A DNA stretch of 8,785 nt, taken from the NCBI GenBank assembly GCA_046590705.1, contig JBKJUK010000253.1, positions 1 through 8,785 of the forward strand. Direction: 5' to 3'. The translations under genes were made by a program, and so were the position numbers. Source of the DNA: JBKJUK01 sp046590705. GTDB taxonomy: Bacteria; Acidobacteriota; Thermoanaerobaculia; Gp7-AA8. The number at the start of each line of letters is the position of its first letter. Within the stretch, counting starts at the first letter, position 1. This document shows positions 1 to 6,504 of this stretch, one piece after another. The notes below the pieces were generated by a model that worked only from the letters and a program-made list of their open reading frames with translations, made no database searches and was not told where the DNA came from.

Positions 1-714
1 CGCATGTCGAATGTGGAGCAGCTCAACAGCGCCATGAAAGAAGAGCTGCGCAGTCTCATTCCGCATCGGGCCGTAGGCACGGTCGATCTCACGAAGCATT
101 CTCCCTTTGTCGTGCTGGTGGTCGGCGTGAATGGAACCGGCAAGACCACCACCATCGCCAAACTCGCGCAGCGGTGGAAGTCCGAAGGGAAGTCGGTGCT
201 GCTGGGTGCAGCAGATACTTTTCGCGCTGCGGCCATCGACCAGTTGCAGCTGTGGGCAGATCGTGTCGGGATTCCAATCATCAGGCATCAACCGGGATCC
301 GATCCGGGAGCGGTCGCGCATGACGCGGTTGCTGCCGCGAAGTCGCGCAAGGCCGACGTCGTGATCATTGACACGGCCGGGCGTCTGCACAACAAGGGGC
401 ACCTGATGCAGGAGCTTTCGAAGATCTGCAGAGTCATCGACAAAGCCATGCCCGGAGCGCCGCACGAAACGTTGCTGGTGCTCGATGGTACGACCGGGCA
501 GAACGGACTGAGTCAGGCTTCTGCATTTCTGGAGGCTGCCAGGGTGACCGGCCTGGTCATCACCAAGCTTGACGGTACGGCCAAAGGAGGCGTGATCCTC
601 TCGATCATGCGTAACTTCGATATCCCCGTGAAGTTCGTCGGAGTCGGCGAAGGAGCGGACGACCTGATTCCGTTCGAACCTGAAAGCTTTCTCGACGCCC
701 TGTTCGCTTCCTGA
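1..714 (+). CDS. ftsY: Signal recognition particle receptor FtsY, 3' part (5' end outside window)
   Basis: FtsY is the SRP receptor GTPase. It docks the ribosome-SRP complex at the inner membrane and, with Ffh, hands nascent membrane proteins to SecYEG. The reading frame is open to the left edge, so the gene is cut by the window; residue numbers here count from the Met at base 4. Visible GTPase motifs are the P-loop GVNGTGKT (41-48), the SRP-GTPase ADTFRAAA segment (70-77), DTAGR (123-127), LDGTTGQN (160-167) and TKLDG (187-191), followed by the closing GVGEGADDLIPF. The G domain is complete. Only the last helix of the N domain is present before it, and any acidic A domain lies upstream. The closest SRP-GTPase alternative is Ffh, but the GVNGTGKT P-loop, the DDLIPF ending and the absence of an M domain favour FtsY. 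The Met at base 4 is unlikely to be the true start, since it would remove most of the N domain. Confidence 0.95.
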   Translation, partial: RMSNVEQLNSAMKEELRSLIPHRAVGTVDLTKHSPFVVLVVGVNGTGKTTTIAKLAQRWKSEGKSVLLGAADTFRAAAIDQLQLWADRVGIPIIRHQPGSDPGAVAHDAVAAAKSRKADVVIIDTAGRLHNKGHLMQELSKICRVIDKAMPGAPHETLLVLDGTTGQNGLSQASAFLEAARVTGLVITKLDGTAKGGVILSIMRNFDIPVKFVGVGEGADDLIPFEPESFLDALFAS

Positions 715-738
715 TTGCAGTAGAGAGGACCATAAGAA

Positions 739-2622
739 ATGACCGCTGCACTTCTGCTGGCCACCGCCCTCAGCGTTGCTGATTACGCAACCATGCCTCA
801 ACTCTCCTCACCAGTCTGGTCTCCCGATGGGAAGCAGATCGCCTACGTCGTCACCAAAGCCGATCTGCCTCGCAGCGTGTACGACAGCGACGTCTGGCTG
901 ATCAATGCCGATGGCAGCGCCAACCGCCGCCTGACGTTCGACGAAGCAAACGATTCGCGACCGCGTTGGTCCCCGGATGGAACCAGCATCGCCTTCCTGA
1001 GCGATCGTGGAGGAAAGGACGCCATTCACCTGATCGAGTTGCGGGGAGGTGAGTCGCGGCAGCTGGTGAGGCAGCCCACGGCCATCCGCTCGTTCGAGTG
1101 GTCCCCGGACGGAAAGCGCATGGCCTTCGTGCGAGCCGACGAGCCATCCGCAGAGGAGACGCGCAGGATCAAGGATAAGGAAGACGTGCGAGTCATCGGG
1201 GCGGACTCGAAATACGCTCGTATTTATACCTTTGATATCAGTAGCGGTAAATCACAGCGATTAACGAGTGGTGCTTTTTCGGTCTTCTCTTTCGACTGGT
1301 CGCCTGATGGCAGAACCATCGTCTTCGACCGAGCCCGTGAGCTCGGACTCGATGCCTCATACGAGACCGACCTCTACACAATCTCCTCGTCGGGAGGCGA
1401 TCAAAAACCGCTGGTGGTGAGAGCGGGACCTGATCAGGCTCCTCAATTTTCGCCCGACGGTAAATTCGTCAGTTTTCGCAGCGCCAACGGCAGCGGAGAC
1501 TGGCTGATCGAGCAGTCAGTGAATGTCGTTCCTTCCGCTGGCGGTTCCCCCCGCTCGATCACTTCAGCGCACGACCGCAGTCCTGAGTCCGTCGGCTGGA
1601 GTGCAGACTCGCGAACGCTCTACTTCTCGAGTCCCATGAATCTATCAACTCGAGCGTACAGCGTCGGCCTCGACGGAGGAGGCGTCAGGTCATTGACGGC
1701 GGCGGATCGCCTTTCCGGCGACGCCAGCTTCCACGGCGGCCGCGTCGCTTCCATCTCCCAGTCTCTGACTGATGCTCCAGAACTCTATGTTGACGGCAGG
1801 CGACTCACCGACCACAACGCCGCCTTCCGCGGCCGCGAAGTTGGTTCGACGCGCGTCGTGCGATGGAAGAATCCAAAAGATGGTCTCGAGATCGAAGGGC
1901 TACTGACCTTGCCTGTCGGCTACAAAGGCGGACCTGTCCCTCTGCTCACCTTCGTGCACGGCGGCCCGGCCTCCCGATTCGACCTCGGATTTCTCGGATA
2001 TCTCGGAAGTCTCTACGCTCCGCAGGCGCTTGCCGCGAAGGGCTTCGCGATCTTTCGGCCCAACCCGAGAGGTACGGGCGGGTACGGTGAGAAGTTCCGC
2101 GCTGCCAATCGCAACGACTGGGCGGCGATGCCCTGGCTCGATGTGACTTCTGGAATCGATCAGCTGGTGACCGAGGGAGTTGCCGATCCGAAGCGGATGG
2201 GGCTGATGGGCTGGAGCTATGGCGGCTATCTCGCAGCATGGGCCGCAGGTCATTCCGACCGATTCAGGGCCATCAGCATCGGCGCGCCGGTAACGGAACT
2301 GATGTCTCTCAGTGGGACGAGTGACACACGCCAGTTCATCCCTTACTACTACCCGGGGATGCCCTTCGAGCTTCTGCGCGCGCAGAGTCCTCTGTTCAAT
2401 CTGAAGAAGACCAGCGCGAAGATCCTGATCCAGCACGGTGGGGCCGACGACCCCGTTCCCTTGTCACAGGGAACGATGCTTTACCGCGCGCTCGAAGAAC
2501 TCGGAGCAGATGTGACCATGGTGATCTATCCGCGATCTGCGCACGTTCCACGCGAACCGAAGCAACGCATCGATGCAGCGCAGCGAAATCTCGACTTCTT
2601 CGTGAAGAACGTTCTGAACTGA
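739..2622 (+). CDS. S9 family (prolyl oligopeptidase-like) serine peptidase, 627 aa
   Basis: This is a two-domain S9 peptidase, of the group that cleaves short peptides or acylated N-termini after exclusion by a propeller. The N-terminal half holds PD40/WD-like propeller repeats, with WSPDG-type motifs at residues 27-31, 77-81, 121-125, 187-191, 237-241 (FSPDG) and 287-291 (WSADS). The C-terminal alpha/beta hydrolase starts near residue 370 and has the oxyanion HGGP (407-410), the nucleophile elbow GWSYGGY with Ser493, the acid Asp570 in HGGADDPVP, and His602. The His sits in RSAHVPREP, a small variation on the usual GHGPREP. The start is fixed by an in-frame stop at 733-735 and by GAGAGGA at 723-729, 9 nt upstream. 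Residues 1-14 are hydrophobic and could be a signal peptide, but there is no basic n-region, so export is uncertain. It lies 24 nt after ftsY and may share its transcript. The substrate cannot be told from sequence. Confidence 0.93.
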   Translation: MTAALLLATALSVADYATMPQLSSPVWSPDGKQIAYVVTKADLPRSVYDSDVWLINADGSANRRLTFDEANDSRPRWSPDGTSIAFLSDRGGKDAIHLIELRGGESRQLVRQPTAIRSFEWSPDGKRMAFVRADEPSAEETRRIKDKEDVRVIGADSKYARIYTFDISSGKSQRLTSGAFSVFSFDWSPDGRTIVFDRARELGLDASYETDLYTISSSGGDQKPLVVRAGPDQAPQFSPDGKFVSFRSANGSGDWLIEQSVNVVPSAGGSPRSITSAHDRSPESVGWSADSRTLYFSSPMNLSTRAYSVGLDGGGVRSLTAADRLSGDASFHGGRVASISQSLTDAPELYVDGRRLTDHNAAFRGREVGSTRVVRWKNPKDGLEIEGLLTLPVGYKGGPVPLLTFVHGGPASRFDLGFLGYLGSLYAPQALAAKGFAIFRPNPRGTGGYGEKFRAANRNDWAAMPWLDVTSGIDQLVTEGVADPKRMGLMGWSYGGYLAAWAAGHSDRFRAISIGAPVTELMSLSGTSDTRQFIPYYYPGMPFELLRAQSPLFNLKKTSAKILIQHGGADDPVPLSQGTMLYRALEELGADVTMVIYPRSAHVPREPKQRIDAAQRNLDFFVKNVLN

Positions 2623-2636
2623 AGTCGGAGCGGTTG

Positions 2637-2954
2637 TTACGAAGTCGTGCTTTCCGCATTCAACTGCAGTCGTTTGTCGGCCGCTGGAGGCCCGTCGCCC
2701 ATTTCGGCCTCATACACCCGGACCCCGGAGGCCAGATCGAGACTTGAATAGACCTCGCCACTCGGCTGAAACAGAATGTTAGGCCCGTAGTCGCACAGAT
2801 CGAGGCAGGAGACAGAGCAGACGCGAACGGTCGGTTTCCTGCCGCGTTCCCTGTTCAGGTCCTTGAGGTGATCGCGGATTCTGTCGCCTTCACCCGACTC
2901 GTTGCACCGCTTGCCGGTGCAGACCAGCACCAGCTTCTCGAAAGGGTATTTCAT
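2637..2954 (-). CDS. Small thioredoxin-like [2Fe-2S] ferredoxin, 105 aa
   Basis: This is a member of the thioredoxin-fold (2Fe-2S) ferredoxin family, related to the Aquifex-type ferredoxin and the NuoE C-terminal domain. Such proteins carry single electrons in the cytoplasm. Cysteines lie at 12, 17, 46, 50 and 54. By comparison with the family, C12, C17, C50 and C54 should bind the cluster: the signature SCLDLCDYGPNILFQPSGEVY (residues 49-69) matches the usual CLxxCxxGPxxxxxPxGxxY. C46 is an extra thiol just before the loop. The C-terminal tail after about residue 85 is low in family features. The ATG is 6 nt after the stop of the upstream phosphohexomutase, with only a weak GGGTTGG in front of it, so translational coupling is likely. 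The gene converges on the S9 peptidase with a 14-nt gap, and no hairpin fits between them. The electron partner is unknown. Confidence 0.88.
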   Translation of the reverse strand: MKYPFEKLVLVCTGKRCNESGEGDRIRDHLKDLNRERGRKPTVRVCSVSCLDLCDYGPNILFQPSGEVYSSLDLASGVRVYEAEMGDGPPAADKRLQLNAESTTS

Positions 2955-2960
2955 CCAACC

Positions 2961-4361
2961 CTACAGCTTTACGAGACGGCGGCCGGCATCGATGAGTTTC
3001 TTGAGTTCCTTCGGGCTGCAGGCCTCGGCGTAGAGTCTGGCCATCGGCTCGGTGCCCGACATCCGGAAAAGCACCCAGGTGTGGTCATTGAAGAGAAGCT
3101 TTACGCCGTCGGTATCGTTCACCTTCTGCACTTTGAGCCCTTCGATCTCGGAGGGTGGATTCTCCAGCGTGCGAGCCAGCGACTCACGCAGTTGCGGCGT
3201 GAGTTTGATGTCGACGCGTTTGGTGAAGTGGGGGCCGAACTCCTCGAACATCTCACTGGTGAGTTCGGAGATTCTCTTCCCGGTACTGGCCACCATTTCG
3301 GCTACGAGCAGACAGGCCAGAATCCCATCCTTCTCCGGCAGATGCCCTTGAATCGACAGCCCGGCGCTTTCCTCTCCGCCGAGGGCGATCTTGTCCTCCA
3401 GAATCAGTTCGCCGATGTACTTGAAACCTACCGGTGTCTCGTACAAAGGCACGTCGAGTTTCCGGGCGATGGCGTCGATGAGATGAGTGGTGGCCACGGT
3501 ACGCGCCAGCCCGCCTTCCAGTCGCCGCTCACGCTTCAGATAGAGCGCCAGCAGGGCGATGATGATGTTTGGTGAAACGAAGCGGTCGCGCTCGTCGATG
3601 ATGCCGAAGCGGTCCGCGTCACCGTCAGTGCCGAGCCCGAGGTCGAAGCCTTCGTTGGCCACGATCCTGCGCAGTTCAGAGAGGTTCTTCAGGTTACATT
3701 CCGGCGAATAGCCGCCGAAATAAGGATCCCGGTAGTTGTGAATGATCTTCAGCTCGATTCCGGTGTCCAGCAGAAAGTAATCGAGATAGTCGCGCGCAGT
3801 CCCGTAAAGAGAATCGACTGCGATGCGCAGACCGCTCTTTCTGATGGCCTCGGTGTCGACCTTTTGCCGCAGTTCGCCGAGGTATCTTTCTTTCGGATCG
3901 ATGGTTTCGATCAGTTCCGGTTTCTCGTAGACATCGACCCGCTCGCGTCTCTCCTCGAGAGCGTTGATCTCGCGTTCAATCTGCTCTGTGACTTCGGGAA
4001 GCGCTGCAGCGCCATTTCCACTGGAGAACTTCAGGCCGTTGTACTCGGGTGGGTTGTGCGAGGCGGTAAAGTTGATTGCGCCTGCGGCACGCCGTCGAAT
4101 GGTCTCGAAGGAGACGCAGGGAGTGGGCACGTCCCGGTTGCAGAGGTAGGCCTGAATTCCGTTGAAGGCCAGGATCTTGGCGGCTTCCGACGCGAACTTT
4201 TCGGAGAGAAAACGTGTGTCGTAACCAACCACCACGCCACGTTCAGTCGCGACATTCTTCTTCAGATAGTTGACGATTCCCTGGCTGGCGATTCTTACGT
4301 TCTCGAACGTGAAATCTTCGCCAATGACGCCTCGCCAGCCTGATGTACCGAACCTGATCAT
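2961..4361 (-). CDS. Alpha-D-phosphohexomutase (phosphoglucomutase/phosphomannomutase family), 466 aa
   Basis: This enzyme interconverts hexose 1-phosphate and hexose 6-phosphate through a phosphoserine and a bisphosphate intermediate, feeding glycogen, trehalose or cell-envelope sugar synthesis in the cytoplasm. All four active-site loops are visible: the phosphoserine loop TASHNPP with Ser101, the Mg-binding DGDADR (246-251), the sugar-recognition loop GGEESAG (328-334) and the phosphate-binding loop RMSGTEP (433-439). The N-terminus IRFGTSGWRG and the length of 466 aa are typical. In this superfamily GEES is usual for glucose-phosphate mutases, GEMS for phosphomannomutases/PGM and GEQS for GlmM. 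Phosphoglucomutase is therefore my preferred reading, but specificity is inferred. I chose the ATG at 4359-4361 because GAGGAG stands 4 nt upstream and the protein then begins at the conserved strand. A start 16 codons further upstream (4407-4409) adds a non-conserved extension. The [2Fe-2S] ferredoxin follows 6 nt downstream, and the signalling gene diverges from it. Confidence 0.93.
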   Translation of the reverse strand: MIRFGTSGWRGVIGEDFTFENVRIASQGIVNYLKKNVATERGVVVGYDTRFLSEKFASEAAKILAFNGIQAYLCNRDVPTPCVSFETIRRRAAGAINFTASHNPPEYNGLKFSSGNGAAALPEVTEQIEREINALEERRERVDVYEKPELIETIDPKERYLGELRQKVDTEAIRKSGLRIAVDSLYGTARDYLDYFLLDTGIELKIIHNYRDPYFGGYSPECNLKNLSELRRIVANEGFDLGLGTDGDADRFGIIDERDRFVSPNIIIALLALYLKRERRLEGGLARTVATTHLIDAIARKLDVPLYETPVGFKYIGELILEDKIALGGEESAGLSIQGHLPEKDGILACLLVAEMVASTGKRISELTSEMFEEFGPHFTKRVDIKLTPQLRESLARTLENPPSEIEGLKVQKVNDTDGVKLLFNDHTWVLFRMSGTEPMARLYAEACSPKELKKLIDAGRRLVKL

Positions 4362-4365
4362 CTCG

Positions 4366-4371
4366 CTCCTC
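4366..4371 (-). promoter_or_regulatory. Ribosome binding site deciding the phosphohexomutase start
   Basis: On the minus strand GAGGAG lies 4 nt before the ATG at 4359-4361. It separates this start from the in-frame ATG at 4407-4409, whose extra 16 residues (beginning MRPAAVLSF) do not resemble the family N-terminus. Confidence 0.7.
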
Positions 4372-4444
4372 GATTGCAGCGCGAAACTTAGCACAGCTGC
4401 TGGTCGCATGAAACTTTCGAGGCCTCCTGAGGATGAAGCGTTTT

Positions 4445-4460
4445 AGCGATCGCTCGAGCG
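4445..4460. promoter_or_regulatory. Two overlapping 10-bp palindromes in the divergent promoter region
   Basis: The 170-bp spacer 4362-4531 separates the divergent phosphohexomutase and REC-GGDEF-EAL genes and must hold promoters for both. I could not pick out convincing -35/-10 pairs on either strand. It does contain AGCGATCGCT (4445-4454), which overlaps by 4 nt with CGCTCGAGCG (4451-4460), both perfectly self-complementary. This could be an operator, or chance in GC-rich DNA. Confidence 0.25.
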
Positions 4461-4523
4461 TTCGGGTATTCTCTCGGGAGTTAGAGCAGGTATCGGGCTC
4501 TGGCTTACATCACGCATTGGTCC

Positions 4524-4528
4524 AGGAG
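4524..4528 (+). promoter_or_regulatory. Ribosome binding site deciding the response-regulator start
   Basis: AGGAG stands 3 nt before the ATG at 4532, a rather short spacing. It supports a start at MTRKPSILIADDD, where receiver domains normally begin, over an in-frame ATG 33 codons upstream at 4433. Confidence 0.6.
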
Positions 4529-4531
4529 CGG

Positions 4532-6208
4532 ATGACAAGGAAACCGAGCATTCTCATTGCCGACGATGATGTGGATGTCGTCGAACTGTTGAAGGCCTTC
4601 ATTAAACCTCTGGGCGCCGACGTCATGACGGCGTCCGATGGGGAAGAAGCGTTGACCATGGCCTGCGCAGAACTTCCTGACATCGTGTTGCTCGATGTAG
4701 GCATGCCCAAACGCAGCGGCTGGGAAGTCTGTCAGGCATTGAAGGCTGTGCAGCGCACCTCGCACATCTGTGTCGTACTCATTACCGGCAAGGGTGATGT
4801 GAAGGACCGCCTGACCGGACTGCAGGTAGGCGCCGACGACTATCTGGTCAAGCCGTTCGAAAGAACCGAGGTGATCAGCAGACTAACGAAGATTCTTGCG
4901 AATGTCGGGCAGCGCGAGCCGGTGGTGGCGAACGCAGATAACCTCTCAGTGCAGAATCTTCTCTTTGATAAGGCCACCGGTCTGCCGACCGTTCCTCTCG
5001 TTCTGAATCGCGTGAAGGAAATCCTGATCGAGCAGGGGGAACTGGGAATCGTCTACGTAGACATCGAGCAGTTCGAGGCCATCGAGAGCGAGTACGGCTG
5101 GGGATTCTTCGAGGAGTTCCTGAAGAAGGTCGGTGAAGTGATCACCGCCGAGACCGCCAGGAGTCATGGGCCAGCCATTGCCGCGACAAGTGCAGTGGGG
5201 GGATCGAGTTTCTATATTTTTCTCGAAACGCGTGACGGCCGGATCGGGGATGAGAATATCGACGGAACTGCGCAGAAACTCAACGAGTACCTGGTGAGTT
5301 CGCTCAAGAAACGCTTTCCAACCATGCATAGCGGGCAGATCGGTTTCTTCGTCGGAGCCACGCGGGTCGAATATCAGGTGCAGATTCGCCTCGAGCGACA
5401 GGTGTATCACGGGATGCGCCGTGCGGCGGATGCCGTACGCACGGCCGAGCAACTACGCAGGCGTCAGCTCACACGGGAGCTGCGCGACATCATCCGGCGC
5501 AAACGTGTTACGACGCTTTTTCAACCCATCGTCCGGGCCTCGGATCAATCCGTCTTCGGCTACGAAATTCTCACACGCGGTCCAAAGAACTCACTGTTTC
5601 GCAATTCCGATATGTTGTTCGCCTTTGCGCGCGAGACCAAGCTGCTCTGGGACCTCGAGGCTCTGGCTCTGGAAAGCTCGCTTGCGCAGCTTCGTCATAC
5701 CGATCTCAAGGACCGGAAGTTCCTGCTGAACCTCGAAGCGGAGATGTTCGAGAGTTCTGCCTTCCGTGTTCACGAGATGGTGTCCTTCTTCGCTGAGCGA
5801 CGCGGTCATTTTGTGTTTGAGTTGACCGAGCGCGCTGCCATCGAAGACTACGGCGTCTTTCGCGAATTGCTCGAAGAGTTTCGCTCCAAGGGAATCGAGA
5901 TTGCCATCGACGACGCCGGATCGGGTTACGCGTCACTCGAGGCCATCGCCTCGCTCGCTCCCGATTACCTCAAGATCACCAAAGGCCTGGTGTCGACACT
6001 TGCCAAGGAGCCCATCAAGCAGGATCTCGTCAAGCTGCTGGTCGAACTCGCGCACAAGATCGGCGCGAAGACTCTCGCCGAAGGAATCGAGACCGTCGAC
6101 GAGTTCCGATGGTGCCGCGATCTCGGAATCGACCTGCTGCAGGGCTATTACTTTGCCCGTCCGACCGAGCAGCTCGTGGACGTAGTGGAGAACGTGGGGA
6201 CGTATTGA
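4532..6208 (+). CDS. Response regulator: REC + degenerate GGDEF + EAL-type domain, 558 aa
   Basis: This is a phosphorylation-controlled c-di-GMP protein. The receiver domain (about 5-120) has the acidic pocket D11-D13, phospho-acceptor D55 in LLDVGMP, T85 and K107 in VKPF. A GGDEF-like domain follows (about 140-300): it keeps TGLP (149-152) and VYVDIEQF with D177, but the signature is GGSSF (223-227), so it should not make c-di-GMP. An Arg-rich segment, possibly helical, leads to the EAL-type domain (about 325-550), which has YEILTRG with E345, N400, ELTER (E430, E433), DDAGSGY (D460, D461), K481, AEGIET with E517 and LLQGYYFARP with Q537. Most metal and general-base residues of active phosphodiesterases remain, but the motif reads EIL, and the KID aspartate is Thr483 (KIT). 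Hydrolysis of c-di-GMP is possible but not assured; a binding or sensor role is the alternative. No cognate histidine kinase lies in the window. Confidence 0.9.
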   Translation: MTRKPSILIADDDVDVVELLKAFIKPLGADVMTASDGEEALTMACAELPDIVLLDVGMPKRSGWEVCQALKAVQRTSHICVVLITGKGDVKDRLTGLQVGADDYLVKPFERTEVISRLTKILANVGQREPVVANADNLSVQNLLFDKATGLPTVPLVLNRVKEILIEQGELGIVYVDIEQFEAIESEYGWGFFEEFLKKVGEVITAETARSHGPAIAATSAVGGSSFYIFLETRDGRIGDENIDGTAQKLNEYLVSSLKKRFPTMHSGQIGFFVGATRVEYQVQIRLERQVYHGMRRAADAVRTAEQLRRRQLTRELRDIIRRKRVTTLFQPIVRASDQSVFGYEILTRGPKNSLFRNSDMLFAFARETKLLWDLEALALESSLAQLRHTDLKDRKFLLNLEAEMFESSAFRVHEMVSFFAERRGHFVFELTERAAIEDYGVFRELLEEFRSKGIEIAIDDAGSGYASLEAIASLAPDYLKITKGLVSTLAKEPIKQDLVKLLVELAHKIGAKTLAEGIETVDEFRWCRDLGIDLLQGYYFARPTEQLVDVVENVGTY

Positions 6209-6214
6209 TGTTGC

Positions 6215-6242
6215 AGTAGTGAGTAGTGAGTAGTGAGTAGTC
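6215..6242. repeat. Tandem 7-bp array, about four units of agtagtg
   Basis: Beginning 7 nt after the response-regulator stop, the heptamer agtagtg occurs three times exactly (6215-6235), then once with a final c (6236-6242), and fades out as agtaggtg. It is non-coding in the plus orientation, since every unit contains tag or tga in some frame. It belongs to the same class of short heptameric tracts seen elsewhere in this window's spacers. Confidence 0.9.
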
Positions 6243-6266
6243 AGTAGGTGAGGCGGGCCTGGGTCT

Positions 6267-6379
6267 GGGGGCCGGGGGCCGGAGTAGAGGCGAACATACT
6301 TCCAGGCCGCACTTCAGGTTTGATCCAGTTCGAGAGTTGGTACTGGTGGTCATCGCTCTTACCTCGGCCCCCGGCCCCC
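6267..6379. repeat. GC-rich inverted repeat with 15-bp perfect arms
   Basis: The left arm gggggccgggggccg (6267-6281) is exactly complementary to cggcccccggccccc (6365-6379), across an 83-nt loop. Pairing continues inward imperfectly (for example 6284-6286 with 6360-6362). Each arm is itself about two copies of a 7-bp unit (gggggcc or ggccccc). Between the response-regulator gene and the DUF3597 gene, this may act as a transcription barrier or be an inert repeat. No T-tract follows it. The loop sequence 6282-6364 shows no gene. Confidence 0.8.
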
Positions 6380-6433
6380 GGCCCGCGAACAGCTGGTCGC
6401 GCGCTTGCACTGGACTCTCACAGGTGACTGTTC

Positions 6434-6455
6434 GCCGGGGAAATCGTTTTCCGGC
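6434..6455 (+). promoter_or_regulatory. Small hairpin in the leader region of the DUF3597 gene
   Basis: GCCGGGGAA and TTTTCCGGC flank a 4-nt loop and can pair over 9 positions, two of them G-U, about 50 nt before the start codon. It may be a leader hairpin or an operator, or be chance. No clear sigma-70 promoter could be assigned in 6380-6490. Confidence 0.3.
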
Positions 6456-6504
6456 AGACCTTAATCATCAAAGCAGATTTCTTTACAAAACAGGAGACTC
6501 AACT

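Noticed and set aside
715..738. Terminator or promoter between ftsY and the S9 peptidase
   Set aside because: The 24-nt gap holds only a ribosome binding site, with no hairpin or -10/-35 pair.
1900..2436. Minus-strand open frame of 178 codons inside the S9 peptidase catalytic domain
   Set aside because: It is a shadow of the catalytic-domain codons, which carry the complete Ser-Asp-His triad on the other strand.
2606..2615. Palindrome AGAACGTTCT at the end of the S9 gene, considered as a shared terminator for the convergent genes
   Set aside because: It has no loop and no T-tract, and the 10-bp length is easily reached by chance.
2868..3575. Plus-strand open frame of 235 codons antisense to the phosphohexomutase and ferredoxin genes
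   Set aside because: Its frame is open because of the GC-rich codon pattern of the genes opposite. The translation has no recognisable domain, and it overlaps two well-supported genes.
3738..4343. Plus-strand open frame of 201 codons antisense to the phosphohexomutase
   Set aside because: It mirrors the conserved mutase reading frame and has no family resemblance of its own.
4433..4531. Longer start for the response regulator (33 extra residues)
   Set aside because: The receiver domain begins normally at 4532, which has its own AGGAG. The extension has no conserved features.
6215..6384. Possible CRISPR array
   Set aside because: The 7-bp units are contiguous without spacers of constant length, and no cas genes are present.
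6030..6410. Minus-strand frame through the agtagtg array (reads DYSLLTTHY) and the GC-rich repeat
   Set aside because: It is low-complexity translation of repeat DNA joined to the antisense of the EAL domain. Similar spurious peptides arise wherever this heptamer occurs.
6337..6504. Longer start for the DUF3597 protein
   Set aside because: The extra 56 residues come from the GC-rich repeat and leader, whereas a good Shine-Dalgarno and the family-typical N-terminus support 6505.
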